DNA of 64,000 nucleotides from Kitasatospora arboriphila (GTDB lineage: Bacteria; Actinomycetota; Actinomycetes; Mycobacteriales; Mycobacteriaceae). The notes below the pieces were generated by a model. The model did no database searches and was not told the DNA's origin. It worked only from the letters and a program-made list of their open reading frames with translations. Of the stretch, positions 26,956-36,339 are shown piece by piece (position 1 is the first letter of the stretch; each line of letters starts with the position of its first letter). The translations under genes and the position numbers were made by a program. The DNA lies in contig NZ_JNYV01000014.1 in NCBI RefSeq assembly GCF_000717275.1, forward strand, positions 1 to 64,000, in the 5' to 3' direction.

Positions 26956-27285
26956 ATGAACCCCACCAAACATTTCGCCGCTGCCGCCGCGTGCGGGGCA
27001 GCTATTGTTCTCTCGGCCGGATGCTCGACCGGCGACCCGACACCGACATCCCCATCATCGAGTTCGGCGACGTCGACTACCAGCACGGCATCGACCACCG
27101 ACAGTGGGGGCAGCGGCGGGACAACGGTCACCCCTACCGCCGGCCCGACCCACGGCGCCACAACCGCTCCTCCCCCACCGCCGACTGAGTCGATTCTGAC
27201 CGGCGTCACCCGGGAAACGATTCTGACAGGTGTCACCCAGGACCCCACCCTCACGGGCGTGACCCCGGTCCAACCGTCGAACTAG
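26956..27285 (+). CDS. Small lipoprotein with LTGVT repeats
   Basis: About 109 residues. The N-terminus has a hydrophobic core and LSAGC, a lipobox with the modified cysteine at residue 23. It is followed by a long Ser/Thr/Gly/Pro linker (residues 24-80) and three tandem copies of I/T-LTGVT at the C-terminus (SILTGVTRE, TILTGVTQD, TLTGVTPV). Such design suits a surface-anchored stalk. The open frame continues upstream to 26893, but ATG 26956 gives the proper signal peptide. Function unknown. Confidence 0.6.
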   Translation: MNPTKHFAAAAACGAAIVLSAGCSTGDPTPTSPSSSSATSTTSTASTTDSGGSGGTTVTPTAGPTHGATTAPPPPPTESILTGVTRETILTGVTQDPTLTGVTPVQPSN

Positions 27286-27310
27286 CACTGCCGGGCGATA
27301 CCGCACACGG

Positions 27311-28660
27311 TCACCTCGACGGGACCGGCAAGGGATCTAGCGAGTTACCCGGCCCGATGGACGAGCACTCATCCGGTTCGCCTGCCCTGACAAAATGTTG
27401 GTGGAGGAACACTGCCGCGTCACGCTGGAAAGGGACGTAGGCGTCGCCGTGGTTGAGACCGTTGTAGCGCATGAAGTTCACCGACACCCCTCTTGTGCAG
27501 TACGTATGGGCGAGGCCTTGTACGTCGTCGGTCACCATCACCCCATCACCGGTGACGTCGCTGTGCCCGACCGCGAGAAACAAGGGCGTCTGGGGCGTTC
27601 CGGCTGAGCTCATGATGTTGTCGTTGATGGCGCTGACCACCTCGGGTACTTGCAGAAGCGATGTGTAGGGGTCGGTGACCATCTGGGAATCGGTGAGTCC
27701 GGGATAGTCAGCTACGAACTCGGCGATGCATTGGTGCTGGACACGGTTGACCAGGTCGGTGCCGTAGGCAGATAGAAAGGTCGATGTGTCGAGGTCGTAG
27801 GCGCGGCTATAAGCGGTCACCAGCGCGGGGATGACACCCGACCAGTTCGTGCTACCGCTGATGTAGGGCAGGTTGTGGGCCAAGTCGACAGGTAGTCCTC
27901 CCGCGGCCGCGGCCACGATAGTGAGTTCGGGTGCGTACGTGGGCGCCACCTCGGCGCCGTAGTCGGTGGGTACCGACCCACCGGAGTAGCCGACAAGACC
28001 GACTGGGGTGGTGGCCGGCATGCCCAGCACCGCTTCGGTGGCCCGGACACCATCAAGGGCTGCGTAGCCCGATTGGCGTCCGATGGTCCATTCCAGTTGC
28101 TGGCCTTCATAATCGGGCACGCTGACGGTGTAGCCGGCAGCGAGGTATCCGGCGATCACAGATTGTTCGATCAGCCCCAGCCTGTTGGGGTTGTTGCCCT
28201 GCAGGGTGTACGACGGGTCGCATTGCGAGCCCAGCGCGTCATACGCCACGTGGTAGGACACGATGGCCGAGTTCACGTTCGGTGTGATCGGACGAAAAAT
28301 GGTCGTGACGGTCGTTACCGGATCGCCGTGTTGATCAGTGGTGCGATATAGCGCCTGCGTGCCCACGATCGGTGTCCTCAGATCGCCGGCAGCGAAGGCG
28401 ATGGGGCGGGTGCGCAACACTGTTCCCGGATCCACCGACTCCAGGGGCCCAGCGTAGGTGTAGAACGGATCGTTGCTGGGCAACGGCGCGGCCGATGCTG
28501 TCCCCGCGGTGTAGTTCGCCGTCACCGGCGCCAGGAGTACAGCGGTCACCACGCTCACCACTGCGCCGACGACACCGCGCGTTACCCGCGCCCTGGCAGT
28601 GCCAAGTCGCCCCGGCCGTGGTGGCTGCCGACGCCTTCTAGGTGGTACGGGTGTCTTCAT
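27311..28660 (-). CDS. Secretory (LIP-family) lipase
   Basis: A 449-residue alpha/beta-hydrolase of the secretory-lipase family. From ATG 28658-28660 a basic leader (PPRRRRQPPRPG) and a hydrophobic segment (VVGAVVSVVTAVLLAPVTA) form an export signal, with cleavage near ASAAP. The nucleophile elbow is GYSGGS; a C-terminal HSDVTGDGVM and the GLNHGDAY histidine complete the likely triad. PFYTYAGPLESVDPGTVLRT is typical for the N-terminal part. Substrates are triacylglycerols or other long esters. The open frame extends upstream to 28753 but has no signal for a start there. Confidence 0.85.
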   Translation of the reverse strand: MKTPVPPRRRRQPPRPGRLGTARARVTRGVVGAVVSVVTAVLLAPVTANYTAGTASAAPLPSNDPFYTYAGPLESVDPGTVLRTRPIAFAAGDLRTPIVGTQALYRTTDQHGDPVTTVTTIFRPITPNVNSAIVSYHVAYDALGSQCDPSYTLQGNNPNRLGLIEQSVIAGYLAAGYTVSVPDYEGQQLEWTIGRQSGYAALDGVRATEAVLGMPATTPVGLVGYSGGSVPTDYGAEVAPTYAPELTIVAAAAGGLPVDLAHNLPYISGSTNWSGVIPALVTAYSRAYDLDTSTFLSAYGTDLVNRVQHQCIAEFVADYPGLTDSQMVTDPYTSLLQVPEVVSAINDNIMSSAGTPQTPLFLAVGHSDVTGDGVMVTDDVQGLAHTYCTRGVSVNFMRYNGLNHGDAYVPFQRDAAVFLHQHFVRAGEPDECSSIGPGNSLDPLPVPSR

Positions 28661-28944
28661 CCACACTCCTGACGTCACTGCCGTGTTCGGTGCCCGCGCA
28701 TTGTTTGCGGCAATCGTGGCACATGAGGTTCCGTTTTGCCCGGCACCTGACATCTAAGTGCAGATACCGTGTGCGGGAGATTTGCGCAGCAAACAGTCAC
28801 TCGCCGTTTCTCTTCGCCCGAAGGCAGGTCCGTGGAAAAGACACCATGTCCCGGGTTGACGGCCCGGCCAGACTGTTACAGCAGCACGTTTGAGTTGCCG
28901 GGTTTGGAGTCCATCGTCGCCTCGGAAGGCGGTTCAGCTCACTG

Positions 28945-30342
28945 ATGGTGTGTATTCGCCAGACTACGACGACGCGCTCAAATCGTGTCCTGGTGGCGGC
29001 GACGTCCGCGATGGCGATGTTGGTGCTCGACTCCAGCATCATCGCCGTCATGTTGCCCAGTATGAGCCTCGACCTGGGGCTGACTGCGATCCAGCAAACA
29101 TGGACCATCTCGGCGTATCTGCTCACGCTCGCGGTCCTTCTGCCCATCGGAGGACGACTGGTCGACGCGATCGGACCCGTTCGTGGATTCGCGGTCGGTG
29201 CAGCAGGATTCGTGGTGTCCTCGCTTGTCATCGGGACCGCGCATGGGCCTGTCGAGCTGGTTTCCGCCCGGGCCGCGGCCGGCGCGGCGGCCGCGATCAT
29301 GATGCCGGCCACGCTCGCCTCAGTGTTTGCCGCGTTTGCCCCCGGCGGCCGTCCCCGAGCTGTGTCCCTCTACACCGGTGCCGGTCAGGCTGTCGCTGCC
29401 TTGGGTCCCACCATCGGCGGGCTGTGTGCCCAGTTCCTCACTTGGCGCTGGGGCTTTTTGATGAACGTGCCCATCGGGGTGATCGCTGCAGCTGTGATGT
29501 GCACTGCGCACCTGCACCACCGACCGGGGAGGCGGCCTATGCGGGACGGTCTGGGCACATCAGTGCTGATCGTAGGACTCTCTAGTTGGGCAGTGGGCCT
29601 TCTTGTGCTTCCCACCTCAGGCGCGAAATCACCAGCCGTGCTTGCACTGTTGGGGGTCGGGGTCACATCAGGTGGCTTGTACATCTGGCGCGGCATACGC
29701 GGCCACGACAACCTTGCCGACCGGCAGCTGTTCACCAACCGGCACTTTCGAGGCAGTGCAGCGATACTGCTGTGCCTCGGGTTCGCCATGACAGCCCTCA
29801 CGATCTACCCGGTCATCGCGCTGCAGAACGCTCTGCTGTTGACGCCGGCCGTTGCAGGTGTCGCATTGCTGCCGTTGGTCGTTCCGTTGTTGGTCGCCAC
29901 TCGCTGGGCCGGTCGTCGATATGGCGCCGTTGGCCCTCGCCTGCTCGGCATATGGGGTGCACTGGCCACAGCAGCAGGGTGTGTCCTGGTCGCGGCCGCC
30001 CTGGCGACCACGTCGACGTGGTTGTTGTGTTGCGGGTTGATTCCTGCAGGCGTCGGGGTCGGCCTGCTCATGAGCCCCATGACCACAACAGCGGTGGACT
30101 CGGTTACCGAACCCGACCGCGGACAAGCATCGGGACTAAGTGCCATGCTTCGACAGTTCGGCGGCCTCCTTTCGGTCGCCGCCTTCGGCATGCTCGCCCA
30201 CAACGACTCAGCGCCGCACGGCGGCGGCACAATCGGCTTCTACCTGGCCGCCGTTGTCATGCTTGCCGCAGCAGTCCTCGCCGCCACCGAACTTAGGCCC
30301 TGTCCACATCAACCATCGACGGCCTCCCTGGCACCGCAGTAA
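28945..30342 (+). CDS. MFS exporter (DHA2-like)
   Basis: A 465-residue major-facilitator protein with 12-14 helices. The first helix has LDSSIIAVMLPSM, and IQQTWTISAYLLTLAVLLPIGGRLVDAIG is the motif-A region, here GRLVDAIG without the usual RRR. GAAAAIMMPATLASVFAAF is the following helix pair. It is a proton-driven exporter by family. ATG 28945 or GTG 28948. It precedes the large LuxR-type regulator by 165 bp on the same strand; a similar MFS/regulator pair is found at 36340-41108. Confidence 0.82.
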   Translation: MVCIRQTTTTRSNRVLVAATSAMAMLVLDSSIIAVMLPSMSLDLGLTAIQQTWTISAYLLTLAVLLPIGGRLVDAIGPVRGFAVGAAGFVVSSLVIGTAHGPVELVSARAAAGAAAAIMMPATLASVFAAFAPGGRPRAVSLYTGAGQAVAALGPTIGGLCAQFLTWRWGFLMNVPIGVIAAAVMCTAHLHHRPGRRPMRDGLGTSVLIVGLSSWAVGLLVLPTSGAKSPAVLALLGVGVTSGGLYIWRGIRGHDNLADRQLFTNRHFRGSAAILLCLGFAMTALTIYPVIALQNALLLTPAVAGVALLPLVVPLLVATRWAGRRYGAVGPRLLGIWGALATAAGCVLVAAALATTSTWLLCCGLIPAGVGVGLLMSPMTTTAVDSVTEPDRGQASGLSAMLRQFGGLLSVAAFGMLAHNDSAPHGGGTIGFYLAAVVMLAAAVLAATELRPCPHQPSTASLAPQ

Positions 30343-30506
30343 CACCCCCTGCGGCCACCTCCTGAGACTCATCGGCCATGTCGGCGCGGAGGGCGTCCTT
30401 CAGCGGCCAGCCGCGGCGGCGCGGCTGGCACTCTATATCGACATCGTCGGTCAGCCCCGTGAGCGAACCACGGTGCAGACGCCGGTGGTGTCTTAGGCTT
30501 AGGAGT

Positions 30507-33227
30507 ATGCCGCCGCCGATGGGTGCCCGCCGTGCAGTGGTTGACGAACTGACAGCCGCCCTTGAGTTGGCGGCCCAGGGTGTCGGACCGCGCACCCTTG
30601 TCGTCACCGCAGGCCCGGGCAGCGGAAAGACACACACCCTGGCCGAACTTGCCTCTGGATACCGGGCCGCGACCCGCTGGTCCACCGCCGACGAGCTGTC
30701 CTGGCGCCAGCCCTACGCCGTGGCATCGGCGTTGGTGGGCGTGGAACCACCTGCGTCGCCGCCACCGGACTTCGGTGAACGCCTCTTCGAGGCCATCGAC
30801 ACACTGTGTGCTCATACGCCACACCTATTGGTGGTCGATGACGCACACAACGCCGACGCAGCGAGCCTTGAGGTACTCGGCCGCGCCGCGGCAGCAGCTC
30901 GCGACCTTCCACTGGTCATACTCATTGCGCGACGGCATCTTCCGGCACGGGAATTGCTGACCCGGTTGCTCGCACGCCCACTGGTGGCCGAATGGAGTCT
31001 GCCGCGGATGGACGCGATCGATCTGGACGCGCTGACCCGCCAGGTTCTCGGAGTCTGGCCCGATGATGAGCTCTCCCAGGTGCTTGCGCGTTCTGGGGGC
31101 AATCCGATGCACGCCATCGCGTTGCTCGAGAACCACCAAGTCAGCGGTCCCCCCTCCAGTCGCGACGTTGCCGGATCACTCCTGTCGGCACCCGGTCCGG
31201 ATCTGTCCACCAGCCTCGGCGACACCATCAGTGGGCAGTTGGCCCTGTTGACCGACGCCTCTCGAGACGTGGTCGACAAACTGGCGGTGTGGGGTGGCCC
31301 GGCCACGGTGAGTGACTTGGCTGCACTCGGCCAGATGTCGCCAGTGGACCTGGTCGGACCGGTTCGCACCGCGATCGACGCAGGCGTGATCGAGATGGCA
31401 TCTGATGGTGCCCTGTCGTTCACCCACGATGTGTACGCAGACGTGGCGTACGGCCAGATGGCGCCGCCGCTGAGGGCGATTGTGCATTCGGCAGTGGCCC
31501 AACACCACACCGACGCCGGGAACAATCAGATGGTTGCCCACCACCTCATGGCTGCCGGTGCTGATGACGCAGAGGTTCTCGATGCGGTGACTCGCGCGCG
31601 GGGCCAGCTCGATCACGCTCCGTCGGTGGCCGCCGATCTGCTCGACAGCGCGGTGCAACGGGCGAGCGAGAAATCGCCCGCGAGCCCCATCGAACTCGAT
31701 CTGGCCACCGCGTTGGCCCGCTCAGGACAACTCGAACGGGCAGCACAGGTCGCGTCCGAGAACCTGCCCAAGGCCACAGATACCAGCATCGCGGAAAAGT
31801 TCCACCATCTGTTGATTTTCACCCTCATCAACCGGGCTGGCAGCGCCCAGGTCCACGCGATCGTCACCGCCACCCTGCAGTTGCCCATCGATGCCAGAAC
31901 CCGCGAACAGTTGCGGGCGATCGGCCACTACGTCGACTTGATGGAAGGAACCACACCCGTTCCACGGCAACCCTTCCCAATGTCACAGGACGGCCCGATC
32001 ATCGGCATGGAAGCTGAAGCTCTGCGACGCTTCTTATCTGGCGACGTGTCCACCGGACTGCAGATCGCTTTACAGGCCTCACAAGCGGCCGGCGTCACCA
32101 GCGAGGACGGCATCGACCTCAACCGGGCCATTGAAATCTGGCCTCCGCTGCTTGAGCAGTACCTACATGGCCCGGCCGCGGCCGAAGCACTGATGGATCG
32201 GGCCTTACAGCAACGCAACGAGCGCGACATTCCCTGGTTGTCGTCCTACCTCGACTTTGTTCGGGGAATGATCGACCTCGCCCGGGGACGTCTGGACGAC
32301 GCGGCCGCCACCTTGGACGACGCCTTGGACGTAGCCAGCGACGCCGGTTTGCGGTGGACCTCGCTCGGCGAAGGCAGCCGCGCGTTGATCGCGGTCTACC
32401 GATCTGACTTCTCCTTCGCTGCAACACGATTGGACACTCTCACCACAAGCGGAAGACCCAACCTGCTCGGCATACCGCTCGCTGAAAGAGTCGAGGCCCT
32501 ACTGCTGGAAACGCAACGAAAACTGCGTCCCGCTGCGGACACTGCGCAGCGCTGTTGGAACCATGCTGCTGGCCTCGGGCTGTACGGATGGCTACCGACA
32601 TTCGCACTCGACTGCGCCCGCATCGCCACCCGCAGTGGCCACAAACCACTGATCCATGACATCGCCGCTGTGCTCGCGAACCTGCCGCTACCGGTGGCAG
32701 AGGCGGGCGCACCCCAGGTCGACCTGGCCACAGCCCTGTGCAGCGGGTCCATCGATGCCGTTCTCACCGCCGCGACGCATGCTGCCACCGACGCCCACAC
32801 TCGCGGTGACGCACTCGTTGAATCGGCGAGCTGGGAAGAAGCCGCCTGCGCCGCCGCTGCATCCGGCGACAAACAATCCGCACGCGACTATGCCCGTGCT
32901 GCGCTGGTGCTCACGCAAACGATGGGAGCGACCGGGTTGAGTGCGCGCATCATCTCACGCCTGCGTCAACACGGAATCCGCATGGACGCCAGCACCATTC
33001 GAGAGCGGCCACGCTTTGGTTGGGAGAGTTTGACGCGCACAGAGGTGACCGTCGTCGAGCTCGTGGCCTCGGGCCTGTCCGGCGGTGAAATCGCTGAACG
33101 GCTTTTCATTTCAACCCGTACTGTACAAACACACGTCTCACGTGCCCTGCGCAAATTGGGGCTTAGAACCCGCGTCGAACTCGCCGCCTATATTGCAGGC
33201 GGGCGCAGTGCCGCTCCCCAGCGCTGA
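30507..33227 (+). CDS. Large ATP-binding LuxR-family (LAL) regulator
   Basis: About 906 residues. An N-terminal AAA-type ATPase has Walker A TAGPGSGKTHT near residue 35 and Walker B HLLVVDDAHNAD. The middle is made of helical, TPR-like repeats (LDLATALARSGQLERAAQVA, LARGRLDDAAATLDDAL). The C-terminal LuxR helix-turn-helix reads SLTRTEVTVVELVASGLSGGEIAERLF and STRTVQTHVSRALRKLGL. Such proteins, related to MalT, activate pathway operons when ATP and an inducer bind. The frame is open from 30378; ATG 30507 sits just after TTAGGAG, tight spacing, but is the best start. Likely target: the adjoining MFS gene or the secreted/monooxygenase genes after it. Confidence 0.88.
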   Translation: MPPPMGARRAVVDELTAALELAAQGVGPRTLVVTAGPGSGKTHTLAELASGYRAATRWSTADELSWRQPYAVASALVGVEPPASPPPDFGERLFEAIDTLCAHTPHLLVVDDAHNADAASLEVLGRAAAAARDLPLVILIARRHLPARELLTRLLARPLVAEWSLPRMDAIDLDALTRQVLGVWPDDELSQVLARSGGNPMHAIALLENHQVSGPPSSRDVAGSLLSAPGPDLSTSLGDTISGQLALLTDASRDVVDKLAVWGGPATVSDLAALGQMSPVDLVGPVRTAIDAGVIEMASDGALSFTHDVYADVAYGQMAPPLRAIVHSAVAQHHTDAGNNQMVAHHLMAAGADDAEVLDAVTRARGQLDHAPSVAADLLDSAVQRASEKSPASPIELDLATALARSGQLERAAQVASENLPKATDTSIAEKFHHLLIFTLINRAGSAQVHAIVTATLQLPIDARTREQLRAIGHYVDLMEGTTPVPRQPFPMSQDGPIIGMEAEALRRFLSGDVSTGLQIALQASQAAGVTSEDGIDLNRAIEIWPPLLEQYLHGPAAAEALMDRALQQRNERDIPWLSSYLDFVRGMIDLARGRLDDAAATLDDALDVASDAGLRWTSLGEGSRALIAVYRSDFSFAATRLDTLTTSGRPNLLGIPLAERVEALLLETQRKLRPAADTAQRCWNHAAGLGLYGWLPTFALDCARIATRSGHKPLIHDIAAVLANLPLPVAEAGAPQVDLATALCSGSIDAVLTAATHAATDAHTRGDALVESASWEEAACAAAASGDKQSARDYARAALVLTQTMGATGLSARIISRLRQHGIRMDASTIRERPRFGWESLTRTEVTVVELVASGLSGGEIAERLFISTRTVQTHVSRALRKLGLRTRVELAAYIAGGRSAAPQR

Positions 33228-33369
33228 AGGGGTCTACCCCGGGGCGATCGTCTACCTCACCTCGCCCGTCGATGGCAGCGAAAAGTACGTCATCGCGCAG
33301 ACGATCGCGCTGCAGCGAGCCAACAAACTTGTCTTACCGGTTCCACACACCACAAAGACAGGACACCCC

Positions 33370-33678
33370 ATGAACAAGTATCTCGCCAAGACAGCGACCG
33401 TCGCAGTGTTCGCCTCAGCCGGCCTGGCACTGGGCGCCGGGACAGCCGGCGCCAACCCGGTCGACGTGCCCAAGCCCCCCACCCCGCCGTGGAGCGAATC
33501 GGCCGACGGCCTGACCTACTGCTACGAAGGCTTTTGCGACAACTGGGACAAGCTGTCGAATTACGTGTGCACGACCGGAGCGCCCACGGCACTGATCTGC
33601 GACGGCATCATGCTCGGCGTCCGGCTACTGCCACCGCTCAACATCGGCGACCTCGTCCCCCACAACCTGATCCCCTGA
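33370..33678 (+). CDS. Small secreted cysteine-containing protein
   Basis: A 102-residue protein with an export signal: MNKYLAKTATVAVFASAG, hydrophobic through LALGAGTAGA, cleavage probable before NPVD. The mature part has four cysteines (YCYEGFCDNW, NYVCTTGAP, LICDGI), enough for two disulfides, and ends in a hydrophobic LLPPLNIGDLVPHNLIP. Family not recognised, though similar short secreted proteins are common in mycolate actinobacteria. It follows the LAL gene by 142 bp. Confidence 0.6.
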   Translation: MNKYLAKTATVAVFASAGLALGAGTAGANPVDVPKPPTPPWSESADGLTYCYEGFCDNWDKLSNYVCTTGAPTALICDGIMLGVRLLPPLNIGDLVPHNLIP

Positions 33679-33816
33679 CCGCCACGACACCACGGAGGAA
33701 CCAGTGGTCGCCCACCGCGAAAGTCAGCGGTGGGCAACCAGCCACACCACACCTCACACCCAGCGGCCCCGGCCGTGGCTCACCTGCCGACCGCATGCAC
33801 GCACGAAGGACGCACG

Positions 33817-35376
33817 ATGACTACTCACCCCCCGCAGCCTCCTGACACCGTTGTCGTGGTGGGCGCAGGACCCGTCGGACTGGTCGCTGCCTGCGACCTC
33901 GCCCGCCGTGGTATCAGCGTCCGAGTCCTCGACAAATCACCCGCGCCCACCACCCAGTCGCGCGCGGTTGCTGTCCACGCCGCCAGCCTGGAGCTGCTCG
34001 ACCGACTCGGCGTTGCCGATGAACTCATCGCGACAGGGGTCAAGTCGGTCGGGATGAACATAATCAGCAACGGCAAAACCGTGGTGCACGTACCTCTGGA
34101 CGGAATCGACAGTCCATTTGCCTACACCTTGATCACCGCGCAAACCGAAACCGAGCGGGTTCTCACCGCCCACCTGAACGCTCTCGGAGTGCAGATCGAG
34201 CGCGGCCGAGAGGTCGTCGGACTCACCCAGGACGCAGCCGGCGCGCATCTGACCGTGTCCACGGCAGGGTCCATCCACACACTCGACGCCGCCTTTGTCA
34301 TCGGTGCCGACGGGGCGCGCAGCACCGTCCGTCATCTACTCGGCACCACACTCGAGGGCACCTTCACAGGTGAGCGGTTCATCCTCGGCGACGTCGACGC
34401 CGACCACACGCTCACCAACACGCAGATGTACACGTTCTTCCATCCAGACGGACCAGTGGTAGCTCTGCCGATGCGCGGCGGCAGGATTCGGTTCATCGCC
34501 CAGATCCACAACGAGCCCGGCGCCCCCCTCGACTCACACCCGGACCAACAGACCCTCCAAAACATTCTCGATGACAGAGTCGGCTCGGTCACCATCACCG
34601 ACGCGCACTGGCTGACGTGTTTTGAGGTAAAACACGGACAAGTACCGCAATACCGCCACGGCCGAGTATTTCTCGCCGGCGACGCGGCACATATTCACAG
34701 CCCCGCCGGAGGCCAGGGCATGAACACCGGTATGCAAGACGCCGCCAACCTGACGTGGAAGATCGCTGCCGTCCTCCACGGCACCGCCGGCCACACCCTC
34801 CTGGACAGCTACCACGCCGAGCGCCACCCCGTAGCAGCTCACGTCATCGAGTTCACCACACGGCTGACCACAGCAGGCACCCTGCGAGGGGCACCGAGAG
34901 CAGCACGCAACGTCATCGCTGGACTGGTCGGCAAGTCTGCGTACCTGACTTCCAAGCTGGCCAACACCATCGAAGAAATCACCATCGCCTACCCGAGCAG
35001 CCCGGCCCTCCCCACGCACAACCCTCCGGCGACCACAGTTGCTGCCGGACACCACAGTCCTTACATAGACGACGTAAACATCCGCGCGCAGCTCGATACG
35101 CGCCAGCTCGGACACACCGTGTGGACCATCGCCCCCGACCAAGTACCGCCGGCTGCCGAACCCCACCACCTCAACCACATCCTCATCGCCGACAACGACA
35201 CACCCCGCGACGGATACGACACCGTGGTCGCCGACCCAGCCAGACTCGTGGCGGGCGCTTTCGGCCTCCGAGAAGGTGGGCGCGTCATCATTCGGCCCGA
35301 CGGTTACGTCGCAGACGTACGCGCGCTCGAGGACGCCACCGGCATCGCCGACTACTTCACCGCCCTCGCCCGCTGA
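33817..35376 (+). CDS. FAD-dependent aromatic monooxygenase
   Basis: A 519-residue class A flavoprotein hydroxylase. Three signature motifs: VVVGAGPVGLVAACDLARRG (FAD Rossmann fold), VIGADGARSTVRHLLG (DG motif for NADPH/FAD) and GRVFLAGDAAHIHSPAGGQG (GD motif). The C-terminal thioredoxin-like part is present, as in MhpA and the polyketide hydroxylases. It adds one oxygen atom to an aromatic ring with NAD(P)H and O2. ATG 33817 follows AAGGA by seven bases; the frame extends to 33730 without a start signal. The HD-domain gene begins 15 bp after its stop, so both are one unit. Confidence 0.87.
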   Translation: MTTHPPQPPDTVVVVGAGPVGLVAACDLARRGISVRVLDKSPAPTTQSRAVAVHAASLELLDRLGVADELIATGVKSVGMNIISNGKTVVHVPLDGIDSPFAYTLITAQTETERVLTAHLNALGVQIERGREVVGLTQDAAGAHLTVSTAGSIHTLDAAFVIGADGARSTVRHLLGTTLEGTFTGERFILGDVDADHTLTNTQMYTFFHPDGPVVALPMRGGRIRFIAQIHNEPGAPLDSHPDQQTLQNILDDRVGSVTITDAHWLTCFEVKHGQVPQYRHGRVFLAGDAAHIHSPAGGQGMNTGMQDAANLTWKIAAVLHGTAGHTLLDSYHAERHPVAAHVIEFTTRLTTAGTLRGAPRAARNVIAGLVGKSAYLTSKLANTIEEITIAYPSSPALPTHNPPATTVAAGHHSPYIDDVNIRAQLDTRQLGHTVWTIAPDQVPPAAEPHHLNHILIADNDTPRDGYDTVVADPARLVAGAFGLREGGRVIIRPDGYVADVRALEDATGIADYFTALAR

Positions 35377-35391
35377 CAGGAAGAACTGACC

Positions 35392-36066
35392 GTGCACGCA
35401 CAACCTCCACCGAACAACGTTCTAGCACTACCCAATACAGAAACAGCCCGCGCCGCACTGACCCTGATCACGGGCGTGGAAACACCGTCGATCGCCAACC
35501 ACAGCGTGCGGTCCTACCTGTTCGCCCGGCTCGCTGCCCACCACCTGGGCTTGCACGACGGCCGCGATTACGATGACCGCCTGCTCTTTATGGCGTGCGT
35601 CCTTCACGACCTCGGCCTGGCCGACGACGGTGAGCACACCCAACGGTTCGAGGTAGTCGGCGCGGACCGGGCAGCGACATTTCTCACCGATCATCGCTGG
35701 AACGCCACCGATGTCGACGCAGTCTGGGAAGCCATCGCGCTGCACTCCTCGGCGCACATCGCCGAACGCCGCGGCCCGCTGTGCCTGCTGGTACGAGAAG
35801 GAGTCACCCTCGATTTCGGCGGCGCGATCGGTCCAGGCCTGGCCCCTGACGCCGTCTCTGACCACGACGCCGCCACCATTCACGACTCGTACCCACGGCT
35901 GCAGATGGCCCACGCACTGGTCGAAGCGATCTGTCACCACGCGGCCCAACATCCTGCAAGCGCACCGCGATTCACCCTCCCCGGCGAGTTGCTCCGGGAA
36001 CGCGGCAACCCACCCCGCCAAACCCAGCTCGAACGCGACGCGCTCACGTCCCGGTGGGGATCATGA
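35392..36066 (+). CDS. HD-domain hydrolase
   Basis: A 224-residue HD-superfamily protein. Metal ligands: His37 in ANHSVRSYLF, the paired His72-Asp73 of VLHDLGLADD, and later histidines in AIALHSSAHIAERRG. This order is like cyanamide-hydratase-type and other small-molecule HD enzymes, not the ppGpp or cyclic-nucleotide classes. The start is a GTG (35392) with AGGAAGA upstream. Its co-transcription with a ring hydroxylase suggests a shared degradative or detoxifying path; the actual substrate is unknown. Confidence 0.75.
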   Translation: MHAQPPPNNVLALPNTETARAALTLITGVETPSIANHSVRSYLFARLAAHHLGLHDGRDYDDRLLFMACVLHDLGLADDGEHTQRFEVVGADRAATFLTDHRWNATDVDAVWEAIALHSSAHIAERRGPLCLLVREGVTLDFGGAIGPGLAPDAVSDHDAATIHDSYPRLQMAHALVEAICHHAAQHPASAPRFTLPGELLRERGNPPRQTQLERDALTSRWGS

Positions 36067-36339
36067 CCACCCATCCCCCAAAGCAGCGCGTTCTGCACCT
36101 ATTCCAGTCCTAAGCAAGCACGACCTGCCGCATCACACGCGGGACCTACAGCGCAGGCGCCGCCGCTAGGACCACTGTCCGCAACCTGGACATGCACGCA
36201 CACAGGACCGTGCTCCACGGGCGTCGGCGCAGGAAATTTCTCAGCGGTGTGGCCCACCCAGCGATAGCCACCAGTGGGTGTCGGTTGTTTGCTCGACAGG
36301 TCCAAGAAATGTGCAAGTGCCTTGGCGCAGTGTTCGGTC

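Noticed and set aside
30293..31525. Long minus-strand ORFs opposite the LAL regulator
   Set aside because: They mirror the codon structure of the plus-strand gene, which has clear domains; such antisense frames are expected in GC-rich DNA.
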